Shown here: positions 1 through 5,539 of the stretch, piece by piece
Layout of the letters: every line of letters begins with the position of its first letter
Numbering within the stretch: the first letter of the stretch is position 1
Assembly: GCA_025353985.1 (NCBI GenBank)
Contig: JANXNT010000941.1
Span: forward strand, 1 to 5,539
Reading direction: 5' to 3'
DNA: 5,539 nucleotides
Origin: Limnoglobus sp.
GTDB taxonomy: Bacteria > Planctomycetota > Planctomycetia > Gemmatales > Gemmataceae
Notes under the pieces: generated by a model
Database searches by the model: none
Told to the model about the DNA's origin: nothing
What the model saw: the letters and a program-made list of their open reading frames with translations, nothing else
Translations under genes and position numbers: made by a program

Positions 1-296
1 CGCACGACGGGACTCGGGTCCGATGTCGCGGCCTGCGATAGCAACTCGATCGCTTGTTCTTGGTCCTGCGCGTTCCCGGATAATGCCGGTTCCTTCAGTT
101 TGCGCATCGCTTTCGCCCGCTGATCGCCTTCGGGGCTAGAGCGCATGACCGTCATCGGGTCTTCGCTTTTGAACATCGTGTGAAACGGCTCTTTGCGGAA
201 CCGCCGACTCGTGATCGTGTCCCACGTGCCCGCGCAACCGACCAGAGCCTGCGTTGCCACCATTGCCACCACCACCCGCAGTAACGATCTCGCCAC
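1..296 (-). CDS. Lipoprotein, N-terminal part (planctomycete HEAT-repeat-type family likely), runs off the left edge
   Basis: This open frame has no stop before the window edge, so only its first 98 residues are visible. The protein starts MARSLLRVVVAMVATQALVG and then Cys21. That is a short basic n-region, a hydrophobic core and a lipobox L18-V19-G20-C21, so it should be cut by signal peptidase II and lipid-anchored. The mature part (CAGTWDTITSRRF, then a basic and polar stretch with RAKAMRKLKEP near 60-70, and AIELLSQAATSDPSPVV at the edge) resembles planctomycete lipoproteins whose remainder is HEAT repeats. The DPSPVVR-like end fits the start of such a repeat, but no repeat is visible here. 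I chose GTG at 296 because it gives an ideal signal peptide and has a G-rich tract 7 nt upstream. In-frame GTG 311 and ATG 371 would only add a non-hydrophobic leader. The other minus-strand frames here are less protein-like. Function is unknown. Confidence 0.72.
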   Translation of the reverse strand, partial: MARSLLRVVVAMVATQALVGCAGTWDTITSRRFRKEPFHTMFKSEDPMTVMRSSPEGDQRAKAMRKLKEPALSGNAQDQEQAIELLSQAATSDPSPVV

Positions 297-303
297 GGCA
301 ACA

Positions 304-309
304 CCCCCC
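304..309 (-). promoter_or_regulatory. Candidate G-rich ribosome binding site for the left-edge lipoprotein
   Basis: On the minus strand a run of six G lies 7 nt upstream of the GTG at 296. It is a weak match to the AGGAGG consensus but is well spaced. Together with the signal peptide it supports GTG 296 over the upstream in-frame starts. Confidence 0.4.
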
Positions 310-339
310 ACGTACGACCCAACCCACGAAAGATGCGGT

Positions 340-368
340 CGAATATCGCGAAGCGGGCCATCGGTCAA
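340..368 (-). promoter_or_regulatory. Candidate sigma70-like promoter for the left-edge lipoprotein gene
   Basis: On the minus strand TTGACC (368-363, 5 of 6 to the -35 consensus) is followed after 17 nt by TATTCG (345-340, only 3 of 6 to the -10 consensus). GATATT at 347-342 is an alternative -10 with a 15-nt spacer (4 of 6). Transcription would start near 333, giving a leader of roughly 37 nt before GTG 296. This is pattern matching only, and planctomycete promoters often deviate from this consensus. Confidence 0.28.
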
Positions 369-512
369 CATCAGGTGGCAACTGGGCTGGGATCCGACGA
401 CACCGTTCGATTGCACTGCGGTGATTTGGTAACATGGGAATGAACGAAGTGACGCGGAACTCGTGAAATCCACATGACCCAAGTGATTGCAGAATATTAG
501 TGAGTGATAATC

Positions 513-1331
513 ATGCCCCGATACATCGACCCGCATATTCATATGATTTCGCGCACGACGGATGACTATCAGCGGATGGCTTACGCGCAGTGTGCGGCGA
601 TTTCGGAGCCGGCGTTTTGGGCGGGGTTTGATCGTGGGACGGCGGCGGGGTTTCACGATTACTTTCGGCACCTCACCGAGGTCGAACCGAAGCGGGCGGC
701 GCTGTTCCATATTCGGCATTATGCGTGGCTTTGCATTAATGCGAAAGAGGCGGAGAACGTGAGTTTGTCGCGCGATGTCATCGCGCTGATTCCAGAGTTT
801 TTGTCGAAGCCGAACGTGTTGGGTATCGGCGAAATTGGTCTCAACAAGAACACCGCGAACGAGGCGACGATCTTTCAGGAACACCTCAATTTGGCGATGA
901 AGACCGACGAACTCGTGCTGATTCACACGCCGCACTTGGAGGACAAATACAAGGGCACGCGGATGATTATCGACATGCTGAAAGGGGATCGCCGCGTGAA
1001 ACCGCACCGCGTTTGCGTCGATCATGTCGAGGAACATACGGTGCGGTTGGCACTCGATAATGGCTTCTGGTGCGGAATGACGCTATACCCGACGACGAAG
1101 TGTACGCCATCGCGGGCTTGCGATATTATCGAGAGCGTCGGCACGGATCGCATCATGGCGAACTCGGCGGGCGATTGGGGCAAATCGGATCCGCTCGCGG
1201 TGCCCGAACTCATTCAGGAAATGAAGCGTCGCGGCCACCCGGAAGCGACGATTCAAAAGATCGTCTACGACAACCCACTGGCATTCTGGCGTCAATCGCG
1301 GAACTGGAAAGAGTGGCCCACGGAAGCGTAG
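513..1331 (+). CDS. TatD-family metal-dependent hydrolase, EboB-like
   Basis: A 272-residue protein of the amidohydrolase/TatD TIM-barrel superfamily, expected to be cytoplasmic and to use a divalent metal centre for hydrolysis. The substrate is unknown. The metal-ligand set is complete: H8 and H10 (DPHIHM), E107 in GIGEIGLN, H138 and H141 in IHTPH, H171 in VDHVEEHTV, and D221 in NSAGDWGKSDPLAVP. The opening HIHMISRTTDDY, the EPAFWAG stretch, FHIRHYAWLCINAKEAEN and the NSAGDWG block look more like the TatD-like protein of the ebo clusters of cyanobacteria and Bacteroidetes (EboB) than like nuclease-type TatD. No other ebo gene (UbiA-type prenyltransferase, sugar-phosphate cyclase, etc.) is in the window. 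ATG 513 is preferred: the protein then opens MPRYIDPHIH, as the family does. An in-frame GTG at 504 would add only three residues. The gene ends 41 nt before the antitoxin on the same strand. Family confidence is high; the EboB subgroup is less certain. Confidence 0.88.
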   Translation: MPRYIDPHIHMISRTTDDYQRMAYAQCAAISEPAFWAGFDRGTAAGFHDYFRHLTEVEPKRAALFHIRHYAWLCINAKEAENVSLSRDVIALIPEFLSKPNVLGIGEIGLNKNTANEATIFQEHLNLAMKTDELVLIHTPHLEDKYKGTRMIIDMLKGDRRVKPHRVCVDHVEEHTVRLALDNGFWCGMTLYPTTKCTPSRACDIIESVGTDRIMANSAGDWGKSDPLAVPELIQEMKRRGHPEATIQKIVYDNPLAFWRQSRNWKEWPTEA

Positions 1332-1360
1332 ACTAACTGCTAAACTAATGTGACCAATTG

Positions 1361-1366
1361 AGGGGG
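1361..1366 (+). promoter_or_regulatory. Shine-Dalgarno-like site deciding the antitoxin start
   Basis: AGGGGG ends 6 nt before ATG 1373. An in-frame TTG at 1358 lies directly before this site and would put the ribosome binding site inside the coding region, so the ATG is the better start. Confidence 0.6.
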
Positions 1367-1372
1367 CGAAAC

Positions 1373-1657
1373 ATGAGTTTGCTACTGTTGAAGGGCATCA
1401 TCCGTAACGGACGAGTGGAAACAGTCGAGCCGATCGACTTGCCCGAGGGTACCGAAGTCGTGGTGACTTCCGGGGACGACAGAGACGATGGGCCAATGTC
1501 GGCCGAGGAAATCGCTCGCGTACAAGCGGCGATGAAAAGATTTCAGCCACTCGACATCCCGGACGATGTGGCGGCCGATCTCGATGAGTGGGAGCGTAAG
1601 GTCAACCAATACAGCATCGACAACGCCGAGAAGGGTCTTGAGGACGTGTTTCGATGA
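1373..1657 (+). CDS. Antitoxin of a VapBC-type module (AF2212/DUF104-like N-terminus)
   Basis: A 94-residue acidic protein. Residues 7-32 (KGIIRNGRVETVEPIDLPEG and following) match the short beta-strand module of AF2212/DUF104-like antitoxins: a G-x-I-x-x-G-x-V strand, then the P-x-D-L-P-E-G-T-E-V-V-V strand. After an acidic linker (residues 34-40), residues 41-75 are predicted helical (MSAEEIARVQAAMKRF, then LDIPDDVAADLDEWERKV). The tail ends GLEDVFR. In this type the N-terminal part probably dimerises or binds DNA, and the C-terminal helices would wrap and block the PIN toxin. That is inference from the family. The TGA stop overlaps the ATG of the toxin (ATGA), the usual translational coupling of such modules. 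An antitoxin of this kind normally represses its own operon, but I could not identify an operator in the 41-nt gap upstream. Confidence 0.78.
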   Translation: MSLLLLKGIIRNGRVETVEPIDLPEGTEVVVTSGDDRDDGPMSAEEIARVQAAMKRFQPLDIPDDVAADLDEWERKVNQYSIDNAEKGLEDVFR

Positions 1658-2066
1658 GACGCTACATCCTCGACACAGGAATTGCTGGGTTATACCTCGA
1701 CCGCAAACGTGGTGTGTACGAGCGAACCAGGTTGGAGAATGCCAAAGGGAATCGGATTGGTATTACAGGGCAGGTTCTAGCCGAATTAGCTTTTCGCGCT
1801 GAGGGAAGTCCTAATCGTGACCGCAACATCCTGCGTATTCACGATGCTCTGAAAGAATGGAGATTGTGGTTTTGGATACCGAAGCGGCATTTGAATATGC
1901 GCGGATCGCGTTCGAGTTGAAAAAAATCGGTCGGACCGTTGGCCAAAATGACATGGGCATTGCCGCAATTGCGATTTCGCTGGGAAATACTTCAGTCGTG
2001 ACAATGGACGGCGACTATAAGGCCATTTCCGGCTTGATCGTTGAAAACTGGGCGAACCCGATCTGA
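1654..2066 (+). pseudogene. vapC: PIN-domain ribonuclease toxin (VapC-like), interrupted by a -1 frameshift
   Basis: The toxin partner of the preceding antitoxin, in two overlapping frames. The first frame (ATG 1654) gives MRRYILDTGIAGLYLDRK through HDALKEW, then goes off-family (LWFWIPKRH) and stops at 1918-1920. The family sequence resumes one frame back from about 1860: EIVVLDTEAAFEYARIAFEL, then GRTVGQNDMGIAAIAISLG, VVTMDGDYKAISGL and VENW, with stop TGA 2064-2066. One extra base, for instance a third G at GG 1859-1860, would restore a continuous protein of about 137 residues, the normal size for the family. All PIN acidic residues are present across the join: D7, E44, and in restored numbering D100 and D119/D121. 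VapC toxins are Mg-dependent RNases. Either the gene is a recent pseudogene or the read has a base error. ATG 1857 could start the second frame, but it has no usable ribosome binding site and that fragment would lack D7 and E44. Confidence 0.85.
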
Positions 2067-2164
2067 GTGATTGCGACAGATAGGAAGCCGTTTTCTTTGT
2101 GTTTACTCATCCATAAATTTCCAGAATTACTCACTCTCGTTCCCACCTGGAGCATCGCATCATC

Positions 2165-2689
2165 ATGACGGCCGAGGAATTTTGGAAGCTGATCGACTCG
2201 ACGAAAGAGGCAGGTTCGGAAGCGCAGGCGGAGACGCTCGTCGAATGCCTTGCGAAACTCGAACCGACGGAGATCCTCGCGTTTGGCCATATGTGGGATC
2301 AGTATCACGGCGAAGCATACACGTGGAAATTGTGGGGGGCCGCGTACATCATGAACGGCGGCTGCTCCGATGATGGTTTCATGGACTTTCGCTCGTGGTT
2401 ATTACTGCAAGGCCAAGGTGTATATGAAGCCGCGTTGAAGGATGCGGATACACTTGCAAACGTGAAGTGCGAACCCGACAACGCGAGTTGCGAATGCTAC
2501 CCCGCTGCCGATGCCTATTGCGCAGTCACGGGTGGTGACGATCACCATGATTACTATGTGGCACTCGAAGCAGCACATGGCGGAAAGGAAAACTCGGATG
2601 TGCCCGCTGGCGAAGAGTGGGACTTTGACGACGAAGAGGAAATGAAGTATCGGATGCCGAAGCTGTACGCGAAGTTTTCAGACAAGTGA
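2165..2689 (+). CDS. DUF4240 domain protein
   Basis: A 174-residue, strongly acidic, probably soluble protein without signal peptide or membrane segment. The N-terminal two-thirds matches the DUF4240 pattern: TAEEFWKLID at 2-11, a helix with LVECLAKLEPTEILAF at 25-40, and the signature WKLWGAAYIMNGGCSDDGF at 54-72, followed by FRSWLLLQGQGVYEAAL. The molecular function of DUF4240 is not known to me. The C-terminal part carries a run of cysteines (C102, C109, C111, C119) and histidines H127-H128, then an acidic stretch (DFDDEEEM, 153-160). The start is ATG 2165. The nearest purine-rich site, GGAG at 2149-2152, is 12 nt away, somewhat far, and there is no obvious alternative start. The gene lies 98 nt after the toxin and ends just before a strong terminator. 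It is convergent with the large gene to the right. A link to the toxin-antitoxin module is possible but unsupported. Confidence 0.82.
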   Translation: MTAEEFWKLIDSTKEAGSEAQAETLVECLAKLEPTEILAFGHMWDQYHGEAYTWKLWGAAYIMNGGCSDDGFMDFRSWLLLQGQGVYEAALKDADTLANVKCEPDNASCECYPAADAYCAVTGGDDHHDYYVALEAAHGGKENSDVPAGEEWDFDDEEEMKYRMPKLYAKFSDK

Positions 2690-2695
2690 TGCAAC

Positions 2696-2730
2696 AGAAG
2701 AAGCCCAGGATTTCATCCTGAGCTTCTTTT
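2696..2730. terminator. Bidirectional intrinsic terminator between convergent genes
   Basis: Left arm 2696-2711 and right arm 2715-2730 form a 16-bp stem closed by a TTC loop, with one C-A mismatch (2705/2721) and one G-T wobble (2697/2729). The right arm ends in TTCTTTT, which serves as the U-rich tail for the plus-strand gene. Read on the minus strand, the far arm ends CTTCTTCTG, giving a weaker U-rich tail for the large gene. It begins 7 nt after the stop at 2689 and ends 9 nt before the minus-strand stop at 2740, exactly where a shared terminator is expected. Confidence 0.8.
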
Positions 2731-2739
2731 GCGTTGGAT

Positions 2740-5539
2740 TTACTTCGGCTTCACACCTTCTGGTTTTGCGATCGCCGGCTTCTCAATCATCGGTTTTACG
2801 ACAACCGGTTTAACAATCACGGGCTTCTCGATCATCGGCTTCGCAGTCGCCGGATTCACGATTACCGGTTTTACAATTTCCGGTTTAACATTCATCGGCT
2901 TCACAATCTCCGGTTTCACGGCGACCGCCACTCGCAACGATTCCTGTTCGCTTTTGCTCTTCAAGAATGCAATCAAGTCGATGAACTGATCGTAGGTGAT
3001 TTGCGAAATCACATCGTCGGGCATTAACGAGACTTTCGAGGTCGAGAGTTCGTCGATATCGCCCTTTGGCACGCGGATGTCTTTGCCGTTCGCTTCGCGA
3101 ATCACGACTTCTTTCGTGTTTTCGGATACCTTCAAACCAACATAGACTTGGCCGGCTGTGGTGCTGAGGCGATAGGCTTGGTATCCCTCTTTGATTTCCT
3201 TGCTCGGCTGTACGATCGACTCCATGATTTTCTCGATACTGTGCGTATCCCAGAGTCGTGTGAGATCGGGGCCGACTTGGCCGCCGGTGCCTTCCATCTT
3301 GTGGCAACTGACGCAGGCCAGTACCTTGGAGTTCAAGTACAGTTCTTTGCCCTTCTTCGGGTCGCCCTTGGTGGCGACGAGTTCGCGAACCTTCACGATG
3401 TCCGCCGGTGCCGTCGAGAGTAATAGTCCACCTTTCATGACATCCATGTTGAGCTTCAAAATTGCCGGGTCTGCAAGGAACTTACGTAATGACTCCGAGA
3501 CGCTGGGCCACATTTCGCGTGGCAGTTTCTTGGCGACGAATCGCTCGCCAATGAGCTTCGCGCCTTCCTTGGTCGCGCCCAAAATCGCGACCGCTTCCGT
3601 CACGAGTACGTTGTCTTTGAGGTCGAGCCATTTCTCGGCGATGCTGCGACTTTGCGCGATGTCGATTGCCGATAGCGTGCGCAGGGCTTCGAGTCGTAGT
3701 GCGGTGACTTCGTTCGAAGCGATGAGATCGAGTAGCGGTTTCACGGCGGTAGCGTTGCCCGTTACGCGGATCGCTTGCAGTACGGCGACCCGGTCGGCGG
3801 CGGTTTTCTTCGCGTCGGCGGCCAGCCCCAGTAGTTTCGGTAACGCCGACCCGAGGCGGCTTTCTTCGACCGCGTGCACGGCCGCCGAACGCACCTCGGC
3901 TTCGGGCGAATCGAGCGATGCCATCACGAGTACGATCCCGTTGGCCGATGTCAAATTGCTCGTTGCGCCGAGCACTTCGAGTGCCGCGATTTTCACTGCC
4001 GCCGGCTCGGTGGGGTGGCTGGCCATGTATGCGGCGAGCGGTTCGAGCGACATCGCGGGGTCGAAGAGATAGTTCGCGTACGAGCGAACGAGATCCGCCC
4101 GCTGCCCTGGCGTGAAGTACGTTGCGGTCAGCAATTTCGCGAGAGAATCGGCTGCGGGGCGTGTTCGCATTCCGGTGAATGCCGTGGCCACTTTGTCGCG
4201 AAGTACGTTGTCGCCGGTTTCGGCGGCTTTGATCAGGGCATCGATCCCCGGTTGGCCGAGTCGTTCGATCGAACGCAGGTAAGCATCGGCGAGGAAGGCG
4301 TCTTTGCCATCGGTTGCGCGGGCGAAGTTCGACCACGCTTGCACAACCGCGTTCGGGGCACCGTCGGCACCGATACGGCCCACTGCAAGGATCGCGGCAC
4401 GGCGAACGGTTGGTTCGCTGTAGGTCATCGCGCGAACGAGCGTGTCGTGAATTCGCGTATCTTTCGGCTTCCCACGCAGTCCAAGTGCTTCGATGGCCAC
4501 ACGGCGAACGTCGGCCGATTCGTCGTTGATTAACAATCGGAACAGGTCTTCGACATCGCTATTCCAGAACGATTGCAGCACGCCCAACGCGGGCAGGCGG
4601 CCACTCGGGTCGATCGTCCCCGAGACGATTTTTCGCAACACCACACTGCGCGACGTTTCGCCGCGGCGTACCAGTTCATCGCGGGCGATCAGGCGGTCGC
4701 TGAAGTCGATGGCGGAGAGTTTGACCACGAGTTCGTCGTTGCTCGCCTTGGTCAGTTTCGCCCACGAATCCATGCCGCGGAGTGGCAGTTCGGGGTGTTC
4801 CTTCGTGCCGACCCACTTCATGCGGTAGATGCGGCCATTTTTGCCATCGCCCCAGAGTTTGCCCGCACCGCCAGAGTCCGTACGCCAGTCGCAAATGTAG
4901 ATTGCGCCGTCTGGCCCGGTGACCATCTGGCAGGGGCGGAACAGCGGATCTTCGCTCTTGAGCAATTCGAATTCCGCGTCGATGTCGAACGTCGAGCCGT
5001 TCGGTTTGACGCGATAACTGCGGATGGTTTTGCGGTAAACGTCGGGGTAGGAAAGCAGGCCGCGGTAGTGAGCGGGGAGCCGTGAGTCGTTGTATATGAG
5101 CAAGCCAGCGGGCGAGCCGCGGCCCGTTTTGATCATCGGTGCGACCTTGCCAGGCAGTTCACCCGCAACGGCCCCACGCAAAGCATCCGGACGGCAACAG
5201 CGTGCGCCGGTCTTCAGTCGCCAGCCGAAATCGGTGTCTTCAGCAACGTGCATGATGCGACATCCGGTGAACTTGCTGCCGTCTTCGTTGTCGTTATCGG
5301 TGTGGAACCAGTTGAATTTGTCGTCGTGGGCGAGGTCGCGATACGGGTTGCGATAGCCTTGCGAGAAGGTTTCGAGTTGCGTGCCATCGGGGTTGCAGCG
5401 GAACACCGCACCCGCACGCATCACTGTCGCACGACTGCCATCGGAGCCTTCCGCGAAGTTGTCGTCGTCGCCACTCGTGATGTAGAGCTTGCCGTCGTTA
5501 CCGAACGTCAGGCCCGAAACTTGGTGGTGGTGAAAGCCA
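2740..5539 (-). CDS. PVC-type membrane-bound dehydrogenase: beta-propeller, HEAT repeats and cytochrome c domain (5' end beyond window)
   Basis: The frame is open to the right edge, so 932 C-terminal residues are visible and the signal peptide and propeller start are missing. The GTG at 5424 is not the start, because the upstream codons (GFHHHQVSGLTFGNDGKLYI) are typical of the family. Residues 1-245 are a sorbosone/glucose-dehydrogenase-like propeller: GYRNPY 61-66, DNDNEDG 81-87 (possible cation loop), DFGWR 103-107, GARCCRPD 111-118, PDGAIYICDWRTDSGG ending at 224. Residues about 265-690 are HEAT-like helical repeats (ADVRRVAIEALG, PTVRRAAILAVGRIG, AEVRSAAVHAVEE). Residues about 728-860 are the Pirellula/Verrucomicrobium-type heme domain, with C742-V-S-C745-H746, GPDLT 756-760 and the likely distal heme ligand M839 in SLMPDD. 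Residues 872-932 are a lysine-proline repeat tail. The protein is probably periplasmic or envelope-bound, oxidising a sugar or alcohol and passing electrons to the heme. The substrate and the propeller cofactor (PQQ or none) cannot be told from sequence. Confidence 0.92.
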   Translation of the reverse strand, partial: GFHHHQVSGLTFGNDGKLYITSGDDDNFAEGSDGSRATVMRAGAVFRCNPDGTQLETFSQGYRNPYRDLAHDDKFNWFHTDNDNEDGSKFTGCRIMHVAEDTDFGWRLKTGARCCRPDALRGAVAGELPGKVAPMIKTGRGSPAGLLIYNDSRLPAHYRGLLSYPDVYRKTIRSYRVKPNGSTFDIDAEFELLKSEDPLFRPCQMVTGPDGAIYICDWRTDSGGAGKLWGDGKNGRIYRMKWVGTKEHPELPLRGMDSWAKLTKASNDELVVKLSAIDFSDRLIARDELVRRGETSRSVVLRKIVSGTIDPSGRLPALGVLQSFWNSDVEDLFRLLINDESADVRRVAIEALGLRGKPKDTRIHDTLVRAMTYSEPTVRRAAILAVGRIGADGAPNAVVQAWSNFARATDGKDAFLADAYLRSIERLGQPGIDALIKAAETGDNVLRDKVATAFTGMRTRPAADSLAKLLTATYFTPGQRADLVRSYANYLFDPAMSLEPLAAYMASHPTEPAAVKIAALEVLGATSNLTSANGIVLVMASLDSPEAEVRSAAVHAVEESRLGSALPKLLGLAADAKKTAADRVAVLQAIRVTGNATAVKPLLDLIASNEVTALRLEALRTLSAIDIAQSRSIAEKWLDLKDNVLVTEAVAILGATKEGAKLIGERFVAKKLPREMWPSVSESLRKFLADPAILKLNMDVMKGGLLLSTAPADIVKVRELVATKGDPKKGKELYLNSKVLACVSCHKMEGTGGQVGPDLTRLWDTHSIEKIMESIVQPSKEIKEGYQAYRLSTTAGQVYVGLKVSENTKEVVIREANGKDIRVPKGDIDELSTSKVSLMPDDVISQITYDQFIDLIAFLKSKSEQESLRVAVAVKPEIVKPMNVKPEIVKPVIVNPATAKPMIEKPVIVKPVVVKPMIEKPAIAKPEGVKPK
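2746..2925 (-). repeat. Degenerate 15-bp tandem repeat encoding twelve xxxKP pentapeptides
   Basis: Twelve in-frame units of 15 bp make up the last codons of the large dehydrogenase gene. In order they read VAVKP, EIVKP, MNVKP, EIVKP, VIVNP, ATAKP, MIEKP, VIVKP, VVVKP, MIEKP, AIAKP, EGVKP, followed by a final K and the stop. Position 5 is always P and position 4 is K in all but one unit (N in VIVNP). Positions 1-3 are mostly aliphatic (I, V, A, M) or E. The DNA units differ at synonymous sites, so the array is old or under protein-level selection rather than a fresh expansion. The alternating hydrophobic and Lys-Pro pattern predicts an extended, positively charged, non-globular tail. Confidence 0.9.

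Noticed and set aside
136..435. Minus-strand frame with a Gly/Cys-rich stretch, and its neighbour at 152-361 with Trp-rich residues
   Set aside because: Both are alternative frames of the lipoprotein gene, whose own frame has a proper signal peptide and lipobox and continues through the edge.
411..512. Sigma70-like promoter for the hydrolase gene (TTGCAC at 411, TAACAT at 430, GATAAT at 506)
   Set aside because: The -35/-10 spacings (13 nt for the first pair) are wrong, and GATAAT sits directly against the start codon, so no pair is convincing.
1849..1870. Programmed -1 ribosomal frameshift in the toxin gene
   Set aside because: No X-XXY-YYZ slippery heptamer or clear downstream stem is seen at the junction, and VapC toxins are not known to need recoding.
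2746..2925. CRISPR-like or intergenic repeat array
   Set aside because: Units are contiguous, 15 bp, without spacers, and are in frame inside a coding region.
2729..3027. Plus-strand frames rich in GFxxxGF or HRxxx repeats
   Set aside because: They are the antisense reading of the 15-bp repeat encoding the KP tail; the minus-strand frame continues into a recognised heme domain.
3191..4072. A 293-codon plus-strand frame opposite the large dehydrogenase gene
   Set aside because: Its Ser/Ala/Arg-rich composition is typical of antisense shadows, it has no family features, and the opposite strand is clearly coding.
3482..4336. A 284-codon minus-strand frame of Arg-rich composition
   Set aside because: It is a shifted frame of the HEAT-repeat part of the dehydrogenase, with no recognisable domain.

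Overview
The window looks like chromosomal DNA of a planctomycete, most likely of the Gemmataceae (Gemmata/Zavarzinella/Tuwongella relatives). The strongest evidence is the large minus-strand gene at the right. It has the architecture typical of Planctomycetes and Verrucomicrobia: a sorbosone-dehydrogenase-like beta-propeller, then HEAT repeats, then a Pirellula/Verrucomicrobium-type heme-binding domain with one CxxCH. The lipoprotein at the left edge and the antitoxin in the middle also resemble planctomycete proteins. The assignment rests on remembered family patterns, not on a search.

Layout. Positions 1-296 (minus) hold the 5' part of a lipoprotein gene with a GTG start that runs off the left edge. 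Positions 297-512 are a divergent intergenic region with one candidate minus-strand promoter. Positions 513-1331 (plus) encode a TatD-type metal-dependent hydrolase closest to the EboB-like subgroup. A toxin-antitoxin pair of VapBC type follows. The antitoxin (1373-1657) has an AF2212/DUF104-like N-terminus. The PIN-domain toxin (1654-2066) overlaps it by 4 nt, but its reading frame is broken by a -1 shift near 1860. A DUF4240 protein follows at 2165-2689. A strong hairpin at 2696-2730 separates it from the convergent large gene (2740-5539, minus), whose 5' end lies beyond the right edge.

How the genes relate. Only the antitoxin and toxin are clearly a functional unit. The hydrolase ends 41 nt before the antitoxin on the same strand and could be co-transcribed, but no shared function is evident. 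The large propeller/HEAT/cytochrome protein is expected to act outside the cytoplasm in oxidation of sugars or similar compounds. Its unusual feature is a C-terminal tail of about twelve xxxKP pentapeptides encoded by a degenerate 15-bp tandem repeat. I did not find a convincing new multi-gene system. The items most worth checking are the frameshifted toxin, the KP tail, and the cysteine/histidine cluster in the DUF4240 protein.
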